This document shows, piece by piece, positions 47,244 to 54,547 of a stretch of 64,000 nucleotides of DNA (positions within the stretch are counted from its first letter, which is position 1; every line of letters starts with the position of its first letter). Under the pieces are notes generated by a model. That model worked only from the letters and a program-made list of their open reading frames with translations, made no database searches and was not told where the DNA came from. The DNA is taken from the NCBI RefSeq assembly GCF_041080675.1, contig NZ_CP163520.1, positions 7,407,501-7,471,500 of the forward strand, given 5' to 3'. The translations under genes and the position numbers were made by a program. Source of the stretch: Streptomyces sp. cg36. Its GTDB lineage: Bacteria > Actinomycetota > Actinomycetes > Streptomycetales > Streptomycetaceae.

Positions 47244-48383
47244 TCAGCGTCCGTCCAGCAGGGGGCCCAATCCGGCCACCAGACGCTCGTACTCCTCCGG
47301 CCGGTTGTAGATCTGGCCGCAGACGCGGATCCCGCCCCCGCCCGGCCACGCCCAGACCAGGATCCGGCAGCCCAGCCGGGCCGCGATCTCCTCGCGCAGC
47401 GCCGCGGCCTCCTCCTGGGTGCGGGCCAGGCCGGACGGCAGGCGCAGGGCCCGCATGGCCAGGGCCTCGTCGGCGGGCAGGGGCGTCAGACCCGGGAGGC
47501 GGGCGAGGAGCTCGGCGCCGTGGGCGGCCAGGGCGCTGTTGTGGGCCCGTACGCGCTCGGCGCCCAGGTCCGCCAGCAGATCGAGGCCCTCGGGCGCGGC
47601 GAGCCAGCCCGTGTAGTCGGCGGTGGCCCGGTACTCCACCGCGCGTGGGAAACCCCGGTGGTCCTCCCACGACGGTACGGGCGGGCGCACCCGGTCGCGG
47701 TGCGGTGCGGCCACCGCGAGGACGGCGCTGCCCGGCGGCGCGTAACCCCACTTGTGCAGGTTGCCGAACCAGAAGTCGGGCCGTCCGGCCAGCGGGTCGG
47801 CGAGCATGCCGGGCGCGTGCGCTCCGTCGACCACCGTGGTCACGCCCCGCTCCGCCAGCTCGGCGAGCAGCTGGGGACCGGCGATCGGCCGGGCGGTGGG
47901 CGAGCTGATCTGGTCGAGCAGGGCCACCTTCGTGCGCGAGGTGACGGCGGCGAGCACCGCCTTGCGCACCGCGTCCTCGTCGGCCAGGGCCGGGTCGAGC
48001 ACGGCGGTGGTCACCCGGGCCCGGCGGGCCGCCGCCGCGACGACGGTGCCGTAGCCGTGGTCGGTGACCAGGACCTCGTCGTCCGGCTCCAGACGCAGGG
48101 CGTCAAGCGCGAGGTTGGCGCCCTCGGTGGCGTTGGCCGTGAAGGCGATCCCCTCGGGGTCCGCGCCCAGGTGCGCGGCGACGCGGTGGCGGGCCTCGGC
48201 GATCCGGTCGGGGACGCCCAGGAAGAAGGCGTCGGGGTCGGCGTGCGACTCGGCCAGCAGACGGCGGTGGGCCTCGACGACCGGGACCGGTACGGCGCCG
48301 AACGACCCGTGGTTGAGGTGGGCCACCTCCGTGCCGAGCCGGAACAGCTCGGGGCCGCCGGGGAAGGGGGTGGGCGCGCTCAC
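47244..48383 (-). CDS. Class V PLP aminotransferase (isopenicillin N epimerase-like)
   Basis: A 379-residue fold-type I PLP enzyme. N-terminal FRLGTEVAHLNHGSFGAVPVPVVEAHRRLL is the signature of the isopenicillin N epimerase/cysteine desulfurase-like branch; the cofactor Asp/His pair is in VVDGAHAPGM and the PLP lysine in FWFGNLHKWGYAPPG. Start is GTG at 48383 with GGAGG, overlapping the stop of the upstream small gene (GTGA). It is divergent from the racemase gene over operator-like site C, so both could be expressed together. Actual reaction unknown; an amino acid epimerase or lyase acting on a proline-type intermediate is possible. Confidence 0.78.
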   Translation of the reverse strand: MSAPTPFPGGPELFRLGTEVAHLNHGSFGAVPVPVVEAHRRLLAESHADPDAFFLGVPDRIAEARHRVAAHLGADPEGIAFTANATEGANLALDALRLEPDDEVLVTDHGYGTVVAAAARRARVTTAVLDPALADEDAVRKAVLAAVTSRTKVALLDQISSPTARPIAGPQLLAELAERGVTTVVDGAHAPGMLADPLAGRPDFWFGNLHKWGYAPPGSAVLAVAAPHRDRVRPPVPSWEDHRGFPRAVEYRATADYTGWLAAPEGLDLLADLGAERVRAHNSALAAHGAELLARLPGLTPLPADEALAMRALRLPSGLARTQEEAAALREEIAARLGCRILVWAWPGGGGIRVCGQIYNRPEEYERLVAGLGPLLDGR

Positions 48384-48643
48384 CGCACCTCCACGGTGAC
48401 GGTCCGGCCGGGGGCCACCCGGGTGCGTATGCATGTGTAGGTCACACCGTCCACCACCTTGGTCCGCGCCGGGCGGCGCACGCCGTCCACAGTAAGCGCG
48501 GTGTGTGCTCCGGGGAAGCGGGCTTCCCAGGTCCAGGGGGTGGTGCCCGAGGTGGAGGGTAGGGCCGAGCGGTGGGCCCTGTCGTGCCGCAGTGCGAAGG
48601 CGGAGCCGCCGACGCGCAAGTCGTCCGGTCGCAGCCGGTCCAT
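48380..48643 (-). CDS. Small unknown protein (87 aa) coupled to the aminotransferase
   Basis: MDRLRPDDLRVGGSAFALRHDRAHRS... ending VDGVTYTCIRTRVAPGRTVTVEVR. It looks beta-rich, with no metal motif, signal peptide or membrane segment, and is not a ferredoxin-type subunit of hydroxyproline dehydrogenase. AGGGGG upstream supports the ATG at 48643; an in-frame ATG at 48676 is an alternative. Its TGA overlaps the aminotransferase GTG by 4 nt, the main evidence that it is real and co-translated. Function unknown; it may be a partner or assembly factor of that enzyme. Confidence 0.55.
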   Translation of the reverse strand: MDRLRPDDLRVGGSAFALRHDRAHRSALPSTSGTTPWTWEARFPGAHTALTVDGVRRPARTKVVDGVTYTCIRTRVAPGRTVTVEVR

Positions 48644-48668
48644 CCTGTCGTACCCCCTTGGGTCAGCA

Positions 48669-48690
48669 ACTGCCATGTGACATATTACGT
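48669..48690. promoter_or_regulatory. Candidate operator C (racemase / small-gene divergent promoter)
   Basis: The core TGCCATGTGACATATTAC (48671-48688) equals site B core at 16 of 18 positions. It lies 49-68 nt upstream of the racemase start and 26 nt upstream of the small-gene start, in a locally AT-rich stretch. Confidence 0.65.
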
Positions 48691-48738
48691 GTTGCCCGCC
48701 CTCCCCCTGCCCGCCCTCCGCCCGACGAGGTAGCTGCT

Positions 48739-49767
48739 GTGACCGAAGCCGAAGTCCGCACCGTCGACTACCACACCGCCGGAGAGCCCTTCCGGATCGT
48801 CCACGAGGGGCTGCCTCCGGTCCCCGGTGACACCGTCGCCGAGCGGTTTGCCAATGTGGTCGGCGCGGGCGGCACCCCCACCGCGCCCCGGCGCGGCCCG
48901 CTCGACGACATCCGCCGGCTCCTGGTGCGCGAGCCGCGCGGGCACGCCGGGATGTACGGCGGCTTCGTGGTTCCGCCCGACGACGACGGCGCCCACTTCG
49001 GCGTCCTGTTCTGGCACAAGGACGGCTACTCCACCGCCTGCGGACACGGCACCATGGCCCTTGGCGCCTGGGCCGTCGACCAGGGGCTCGTCGCCGCCCC
49101 GGCGGACGGCGCCGCCCAGGTGCGGATCGACGTCCCCTCCGGGCGCGTCACCGCCACGGTGCACCGCGAGGGCGGCCGTACCACCGCCGTGACCTTCCGC
49201 AACGTGCCCGCCCGGGTCACCGCCCGCGCCGTCTCCGTGGCCACCGTCCTCGGCCCCGTCGAGGTCGACCTCGTCCACGCCGGAGCCTGCTACGCCTCCG
49301 TCCCGGCCGACCGGCTCAAACTCACCGTGGAACCGGCCGAGTTGCCCGAGCTCGTCGCGGCCGGACGGGAGATCCGCTCCGCGCTGGCCGGACACCCCGG
49401 GACCGCGCATCCGGACAACCCGCTGCTCTCCGGCGTATACGGAGTGATCTTCCACGAGGAGCTGCCGCACACCGCCGACGGCCCGGCGCAGCGCAACATC
49501 ACGGTCTTCGCCGACGGGCAGTTCGACCGCTCCCCGTGCGGCTCGGGCACCTCCGCCCGGCTCGCCCTGCTCGCCGAGGAAGGCCGCATCGCACCCGGCC
49601 GGACCCTGCGCCACGAGTCGGTCGTGGGCACGGTCTTCCTCGGCCGTACGGTGTCGCACACGCCCGAGGGCACGGTCACCGACATCACCGGCACCGCCTA
49701 CCGCACCGGCGAGCACCGGTTCGTACGGGATCCGCACGACGACCTGGCGGAGGGTTTCCTCTGCTGA
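48739..49767 (+). CDS. Proline racemase family enzyme, probably 4-hydroxyproline 2-epimerase
   Basis: A 342-residue cofactor-independent racemase/epimerase. Both catalytic thiols are present: Cys101 in YSTACGHGTMALG and Cys267 in DRSPCGSGTSARLALL. Retention of both Cys indicates racemisation/epimerisation rather than trans-3-hydroxyproline dehydration, where the first Cys is replaced. The DRSPCGxGTSA block is usual in 4-hydroxyproline epimerases. It would convert trans-4-hydroxy-L-proline to the D-cis isomer, which an FAD oxidase (absent here) would pass to the lyase at 40026. Start is GTG at 48739 with a GAGG upstream. Site C lies in front of it. Confidence 0.85.
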   Translation: MTEAEVRTVDYHTAGEPFRIVHEGLPPVPGDTVAERFANVVGAGGTPTAPRRGPLDDIRRLLVREPRGHAGMYGGFVVPPDDDGAHFGVLFWHKDGYSTACGHGTMALGAWAVDQGLVAAPADGAAQVRIDVPSGRVTATVHREGGRTTAVTFRNVPARVTARAVSVATVLGPVEVDLVHAGACYASVPADRLKLTVEPAELPELVAAGREIRSALAGHPGTAHPDNPLLSGVYGVIFHEELPHTADGPAQRNITVFADGQFDRSPCGSGTSARLALLAEEGRIAPGRTLRHESVVGTVFLGRTVSHTPEGTVTDITGTAYRTGEHRFVRDPHDDLAEGFLC

Positions 49768-49799
49768 CCGCCACGGCGGACCGTCGCTGTCCTTCACCA

Positions 49800-50621
49800 C
49801 TACCGCCCGTGCAGGCGCTCGGTCAGAAAGGCGAGGATCTCGTCCCTCGCCCGCAGGGTGGGGTGTCCGGCCTCGTCGACCAGGTGGGCGGTGACCACGC
49901 TGTGGGGTGTTCCGACCGCCTCGCGGAAGAACGGGGGCGGGTCGGTGCGCGCGCAACCGCCGGGCAGGACACGGCCGTCGAAGGCGTCGCCGAGCAGTGC
50001 CCGGTAGGCGGCGAACCGCGCTCCCGTGCACCAGCGGTCGTTGTCGAAGCGGTAGGCGAGGACCTTCAGGCCGTCGCGTTCGACGCGTTCCCGTACGGCC
50101 CGCGCGTCCTCGTCGCCGAGTTCGAGTCCCCCCGGGTCGTCCAGGGGCAGCGACGGGTGGTTGACGACGGGGGCGACGACGGCCGGTTCCAGCGCCATGG
50201 CGAGGGCGAAGTTGCCGGTGAAGCAGAGCCCCACCGCACCGACGCCCGGGCCGCCGCACGCGGTGTGGGCCAGCCGTGCGAGACCGCGCAGCCAGGCGGT
50301 GACGGGACTGGTGCCGCCCCCTGCGAACGCGCGGAACTCCGCGCTCACACACGCCCGCCGGACCACCTCCACCCCGGCCTCGGCGGTGGGCACCGCGCCG
50401 TCGGCCCCGAAGAGGGAGGGGACGTGCACGGTGAACCCCGCGTCCCGCACCCACCGCGCGAAGCGCAGTACGTCGGGGCTGATGCCCGGCATCTCCGGCA
50501 TCAGCACCACGGCCGGCCCGGAGCCCGCCACGTACACCGTCTTCACCACCCCGTCCACGGACACGCGGCGGCGGGAGAAGTCGGTGATCGGATCGTCGAG
50601 GCGTTCTTCGGCAGCGCACAT
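49800..50621 (-). CDS. Dienelactone hydrolase family protein
   Basis: A 273-residue alpha/beta hydrolase. The nucleophile elbow reads GAVGLCFTGNFALAMA, with the Cys nucleophile of dienelactone hydrolases (GxCxGG type); downstream RFDNDRWC supplies the acid and HLVDEAGHPT the His. DLH enzymes open lactone rings in chloroaromatic or sugar-acid degradation, but many paralogues have unknown substrates. Convergent with the racemase gene after only 32 nt and divergent from the GlxA/AraC regulator. Confidence 0.75.
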   Translation of the reverse strand: MCAAEERLDDPITDFSRRRVSVDGVVKTVYVAGSGPAVVLMPEMPGISPDVLRFARWVRDAGFTVHVPSLFGADGAVPTAEAGVEVVRRACVSAEFRAFAGGGTSPVTAWLRGLARLAHTACGGPGVGAVGLCFTGNFALAMALEPAVVAPVVNHPSLPLDDPGGLELGDEDARAVRERVERDGLKVLAYRFDNDRWCTGARFAAYRALLGDAFDGRVLPGGCARTDPPPFFREAVGTPHSVVTAHLVDEAGHPTLRARDEILAFLTERLHGR

Positions 50622-50738
50622 GGTGACAGAGTGGTCGGCGGACGGGGGCGGCGACGACGGGCGCGATCGCCAGGTCCGGGGGCGATCCCGCCATAGTGGG
50701 TGCGCCGGGAAGGCCCCGGCCGGTCCAGGGTGGAGGAG

Positions 50739-51743
50739 ATGAGCGTGAGCGCACTACGGGTCGCGGTCCTGGCCTATCCGGGCTGCTTCGCCTCCGAAGT
50801 GTTCGGTGTGCCCGACCTGTTGACCATGGCCACGCATGTGGCGGGACCGGACCGGGCGGGATACGAGGTGTCGATCGTCTCGCCCCGCCGGCGCGTCACC
50901 GCGTCGGGCGGCGCGGCGCTGGCGGTCACGCCGCCGCGCGGGACCGACGTCCTGGTCGTGCCCGGCTTCGAGCTCGCGCCCGCCCTCGACGTGGACGCCG
51001 CGCTCGCGGCCCTCGCCCCCGAGGCCGCCGCGATCCGCGCCCACGCGGCGGCGGGCGGCGCGGTCGTCTCGATCTGCGTCGGCGCCTTCCTCCTCGGCGA
51101 GGCCGGTCTGCTCGACGGCCGCCGGGCCACGACCTCCTGGCTGCACGCCGACGAACTGGCCCGGCGCTGCCCGACGGCGCGGGTGCGGCCGGAACACCTC
51201 GTCGTCACCGACAGCGGAGTGACGACGACGGCCGCCTTCAGCGCCATGTACGACTTCGCGCTGGAGCTGATACGCGGGCACAGCGGCACCGGTGTGGCAC
51301 GGACGACGGCACGGGTGGCGCTCCTCGACGACGCCCGCACCTCCCAGGCGCCCTACGTCGACACCGACCTCCTTCCCCGGCCCGGAAACGCCTTCTCCCA
51401 GCGGGTGATGCGCTGGCTCGACCAGCGGCTGGCCGAGCGGTACGACCTCGCCGCGCTCTCCGACGCCTTCCACGTCAGCGCCCGCACCCTGCTGCGCCGC
51501 TTCGCGCGCGAGACGGGCCGCAGCCCGCTCGACCACCTCCACTCCTCGCGGGTGCGCCGGGCCCGCCACCTCCTGGAGACCACGGACCGCACGGTCGCGG
51601 CCATCGCCGCCACCGTCGGCTACCGCGACGCGGGAACGTTCGCCGCCCTCTTCGCCCGGCACACGGGCCAGCGCCCGAGGGACTACCGCGCGGCCTTCCG
51701 CCGCACGCCACCGAGGACGGGACCGGACGTCCGCGAACCGTGA
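50739..51743 (+). CDS. GlxA-type AraC-family transcriptional regulator
   Basis: A 334-residue regulator. The N-terminal DJ-1/PfpI-like amidase-fold domain (about 5-185) includes VLAYPGCFASEVFGVPDLL, VVPGFE and SICVGAFLLGEAGLLDGRRATTSW; this Cys is probably structural. The C-terminal AraC HTH pair (about 235-325) reads RYDLAALSDAFHVSARTLLRRFARETGRSPLDHLHSSRVRRARHLLETTDRTVAAIAATVGYRDAGTFAALFARHTGQRPRDYRAAF. ATG at 50739 and GTG at 50745 are both possible, the latter having better spacing to GGAGG. It probably controls the divergent dienelactone hydrolase gene. Confidence 0.85.
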   Translation: MSVSALRVAVLAYPGCFASEVFGVPDLLTMATHVAGPDRAGYEVSIVSPRRRVTASGGAALAVTPPRGTDVLVVPGFELAPALDVDAALAALAPEAAAIRAHAAAGGAVVSICVGAFLLGEAGLLDGRRATTSWLHADELARRCPTARVRPEHLVVTDSGVTTTAAFSAMYDFALELIRGHSGTGVARTTARVALLDDARTSQAPYVDTDLLPRPGNAFSQRVMRWLDQRLAERYDLAALSDAFHVSARTLLRRFARETGRSPLDHLHSSRVRRARHLLETTDRTVAAIAATVGYRDAGTFAALFARHTGQRPRDYRAAFRRTPPRTGPDVREP

Positions 51744-51777
51744 GAACACCCACGCCCCGGTCCCGCCTCCGCCGCCG

Positions 51778-52125
51778 TCAGCGATGCCCCAGTACGTTGA
51801 CCACCCGGCCGTTGGGGTCGCGGACGAAGAAGCGGCGTACTCCCCACTCCTCGTCCTGGAGCGGGTGCACGATTTCCGCGCCGCCGGCCCGCACCAGTGC
51901 GTAGGCCGCGTCCACGTCGTCCACCTCGATGCTCAGGTCCGGTGCGACGGGTGCGGTCTGGTCGGCGGTCATGATGCTGACCTGGGCTCCGGGCGCGGTG
52001 GGGGAGGCGAGCGTCATGATCCAGCCGTGGTCCATGACCTCCTCGAAACCCAGCAGGCCGTAGAACTCCCGGCTCTCCCTCATCGCCTCGGAGGTGATGT
52101 TGGGTACCACGCGGCGAACGGTCAT
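51778..52125 (-). CDS. VOC (glyoxalase/bleomycin resistance-type) family protein
   Basis: A 115-residue vicinal oxygen chelate protein: VVPNITSEAMRESREFYGLLGFEEVMDHGWIMTLASP, LSIEVDDVDAAYALVRAGGAEIVHPLQDEEWGVRRFFVRDPNGRVVNVLGH. The betaalphabetabetabeta half-repeat pair and final D-P-x-G-R-x-V-N-V-L are family hallmarks. Metal ligands are not all recognisable, so enzymatic function is uncertain; binding of a small molecule is equally possible. ATG at 52125 with GGAG upstream. Encoded just downstream of the ArsR-type regulator on the same strand and convergent with the GlxA gene. Confidence 0.75.
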   Translation of the reverse strand: MTVRRVVPNITSEAMRESREFYGLLGFEEVMDHGWIMTLASPTAPGAQVSIMTADQTAPVAPDLSIEVDDVDAAYALVRAGGAEIVHPLQDEEWGVRRFFVRDPNGRVVNVLGHR

Positions 52126-52173
52126 CGACGACTCCAAGTGCTGGCAGGACGTGGGGCGTTGGGCTCGTGGGTG

Positions 52174-52527
52174 TCAGTGCTCGGCGGCGGGTCCCCTGGT
52201 GTGCCCGGCGACGACCGCGTCCAGCAGGCCGGGGAAGACCGCGTCGAACTCGTCGCGGCGCAGGGCGTTCATCCGGGAGGTGCCGACGTAATACTGGCGG
52301 ATCAGCCCGGCCTCGCGCAGTACGTGGAAGTGGTGCGTGGCCGTGGACCTGGCCACCGGCAGGTCGATCGTGCCGCAGCTGAGGTCCTGGCCGCGGGCGT
52401 GGAGCTCGCTGACGATCAGACGGCGCACGGGATCGACCAGGGCCTCCAGGGCCTGCTGGATCCCGATCGTCCGGACCTCCGGATGGGGCGGGACGCGCCC
52501 CCGGTCGTTCTGCCGCGCCGCTGTCAT
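52174..52527 (-). CDS. ArsR/HTH-20-type transcriptional regulator
   Basis: A 117-residue winged-helix regulator: IGIQQALEALVDPVRRLIVSELHARG, then CGTIDLPVARSTATHHFHVLREAGLIRQYYVGTSRMNALRRDEF. The recognition helix is STATHHFHVLREAGL; no arsenic- or metal-binding CxC motif is seen, so it senses something other than metals, possibly quinone or electrophile stress given its target. ATG at 52527 with GGGAGG upstream. Divergent from a quinone oxidoreductase over a repeat-rich 147-bp region, so repression of that gene is likely. Confidence 0.8.
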   Translation of the reverse strand: MTAARQNDRGRVPPHPEVRTIGIQQALEALVDPVRRLIVSELHARGQDLSCGTIDLPVARSTATHHFHVLREAGLIRQYYVGTSRMNALRRDEFDAVFPGLLDAVVAGHTRGPAAEH

Positions 52528-52552
52528 CGTCCGCGTACCTCCCGCGTCCATC

Positions 52553-52604
52553 GTACGACACCCATCGAAGTTTGACAGGCGTCGAAGTTTGACGTGTGTC
52601 GTAC
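52553..52604. promoter_or_regulatory. Operator region of the ArsR-type regulator
   Basis: GTACGACA (52553-52560) and TGTCGTAC (52597-52604) are an exact inverted pair enclosing two direct copies of TCGAAGTTTGAC (52565-52576 and 52582-52593, 17 bp apart). It lies between divergent starts 52527 and 52675. Confidence 0.7.
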
Positions 52605-52674
52605 TTCGTGTTTGGCTGAGGCGTGCCGGCACGGAACTCCGCGCCGACGTCAACTGCCAAGAGGGGGCGGCGAG

Positions 52675-53676
52675 ATGGCCAGGACAGTGCGGTTCCACGA
52701 GTACGGCGGACCCGAGGTGCTGCGGCTGGAAGAGGTCGAGGTCGGCGCGCCCGGGCCGGGCGAGCTGCTGATCCGGGTCGACGCGATCGGCGTCAACCGC
52801 GCCGAGGCGCTCTTCCGCAGCGGCAACTACATCCAGGCGGCGACGGAGTTCCCCGCGCGCCTCGGCGCCGAGGCGGCCGGGGTGGTCGAGGCGGTCGGCC
52901 CGGAGGTGACCGGGTTCGAGGTCGGCGCGGCGGTGAGCGTCGTGCCCGCGTTCTCGATGAACTCCTACGGGGTCTACGCCGAGCGCGCCGTCGTCCCCGC
53001 GAGCGCGGTCGTGCACCGCCCCGCCTTCCTGGACGCCATCGGCGGCGCGGCGGTGTGGATGCCGTATCTGACGGCGTACGGGGCGCTGGTGGAGGTCGGC
53101 GGGATGACGGCGGGGGACACGGTCGTGCTCACCGCCGCGTCCAGCAGCGTCGGCCTGGCCGCCATCCAGACCGCCCACCGCGTGGGCGCGGTGCCGCTCG
53201 CCACCACCCGCAGCCGGGCCAAGAGGGACGCGCTCCTCAAGGCGGGGGCGGCCGACGTGATCGTCACCGACGAGGAGGACGTCGTCGAGCGGGTGCTCGG
53301 CCTGACGGAGGGCCGGGGCGCCGAGTTCGTCTTCGACGCCGTCGCCGGGCCGGGCGTCCTCGACCTCGCCAAGGTGGTGGCCCCGGGCGGAACGCTCATC
53401 GAGTACGGGGCGCTCAGCGGGCAGGAGACCCCGTACCCCGGGTTCGTGCTCGGGATGCCCGCGCTGAACATGCGTACCTACACCGCCCTGGAGACCACCA
53501 TGGACCCCGAACGGCTGCGCCGGGCCGAGGCGTTCATCAACTCCGGGCTGCGCGGCGGGGCCTTCACGCCCACCGTGGACCGGGTGTTCGGCCTGGACGA
53601 GATCGTGGAGGCCCACCGGTACATGGAGGCGGGCGGTCAGGTCGGGAAGATCGTCGTCACGGTCGACCACCACTGA
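52675..53676 (+). CDS. Zinc-independent quinone oxidoreductase / MDR superfamily alcohol dehydrogenase
   Basis: A 333-residue NADPH-dependent MDR oxidoreductase. VRFHEYGGPEVLRLEEVEVGAPGPGELLIRVDAIGVNRAEALFRSG is the QOR-type N-terminus; the catalytic Cys and structural zinc Cys cluster of classical ADH are absent. Nucleotide-binding AASSSVGLAAIQTAHRVGA and the GAGAADVIV sorting segment follow. Reduces quinones or enoyl/keto compounds. The ATG at 52675 follows GAGGGGG. Expression is probably controlled by the divergent ArsR-type regulator; the pairing is common in actinobacteria. Confidence 0.8.
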   Translation: MARTVRFHEYGGPEVLRLEEVEVGAPGPGELLIRVDAIGVNRAEALFRSGNYIQAATEFPARLGAEAAGVVEAVGPEVTGFEVGAAVSVVPAFSMNSYGVYAERAVVPASAVVHRPAFLDAIGGAAVWMPYLTAYGALVEVGGMTAGDTVVLTAASSSVGLAAIQTAHRVGAVPLATTRSRAKRDALLKAGAADVIVTDEEDVVERVLGLTEGRGAEFVFDAVAGPGVLDLAKVVAPGGTLIEYGALSGQETPYPGFVLGMPALNMRTYTALETTMDPERLRRAEAFINSGLRGGAFTPTVDRVFGLDEIVEAHRYMEAGGQVGKIVVTVDHH

Positions 53677-53790
53677 TACGACCGCGAGACGGTCGGAGGT
53701 GGGCGTGGTGTGTACGGTGTGCGCGGAGTGGGCCTGGCTGCCTGACCGCCTGACCGCGCGTTCGTCTTCGGATGCGTCGCTGGACGGGCC

Positions 53791-54279
53791 CTATGCGGTG
53801 GCGAGTTCCTCGCCGCAGCGGGAGCAGTAGCGGGCGTCCCGCTCCGTCGCCAGACGTCCGCAGTCGGGGCAGACGCGGTCCAGGGCGCAGGGGGCCTCGC
53901 CGCCCTCCTCGACGGGCGCGGGGCCGATCCGCAGGCCGGGGCGGCGCTGGTGGACGGAGAGGTACGCGAGTCCGTGCGGGCCCGCGTGCAGCGCCCGCCG
54001 CGCAGCCTTCGGCAGCCAGGCGACCGACCCCGGCGCCAGCGGCTGCCGTTCCGTGCCGTCACCGAGGTGTCCCTCGCCCTCGACGACGATCAGCAGGACG
54101 TCCAGGGCGTTCTCGACGTGCTCGGGCACGCCCGTACCGGCGGGCAGCCGGACCAGGTTGGCGTCGAGCTGTCGGCCTTCTTCGGCCAGTCTCCACAGCG
54201 CGCCCCCCTGCGCCTGGTCGGCCGCGTCGAGCGTCTCGTGGAGGGCGGCCAGCACTCGGGAGGTCTCGGCGGCTCGCAA
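53791..54279 (-). CDS. Cupin domain protein with C-terminal zinc ribbon
   Basis: A 162-residue protein. The cupin barrel occupies about 30-110 (RLPAGTGVPEHVENALDVLLIVVEGEGHLGDGTERQPLAPGSVAWLPKAARRALHAGPHGLAYLSVH), with histidines that could bind a metal. The C-terminal 40 residues are a zinc ribbon: CPDCGRLATERDARYCSRCGEEL (two CxxC pairs 11 residues apart). Cupin and zinc ribbon in one chain is an unusual pairing. TTG at 54279 with AGGAGA 7 nt upstream is chosen; an ATG at 54339 lacks support. Function unknown. Confidence 0.65.
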   Translation of the reverse strand: MRAAETSRVLAALHETLDAADQAQGGALWRLAEEGRQLDANLVRLPAGTGVPEHVENALDVLLIVVEGEGHLGDGTERQPLAPGSVAWLPKAARRALHAGPHGLAYLSVHQRRPGLRIGPAPVEEGGEAPCALDRVCPDCGRLATERDARYCSRCGEELATA

Positions 54280-54547
54280 CGGTGTCTCCTGGTCGTCCGG
54301 GGCTGAACGCTGACGGCGGCAACGTACCGGATGGGGCACGTCCGCCGTGGTGCATCGCGTTCCGGCGTGCGAGCCCGACGGGTGTGTGGTAGGCCGCTCG
54401 CGCGACCGTGGTGGGGGTGTGGGGGCGGCCTCGTTGCGGACGGTGGCGAAGGACCGGACCGGCCAGGGGACTTGTACACCAGAGTGATAGAAAGAGCCTT
54501 GAGTGGTCGAGGAATAGTGACCTGTAGCGAATTCGGGGGATCTCGCT

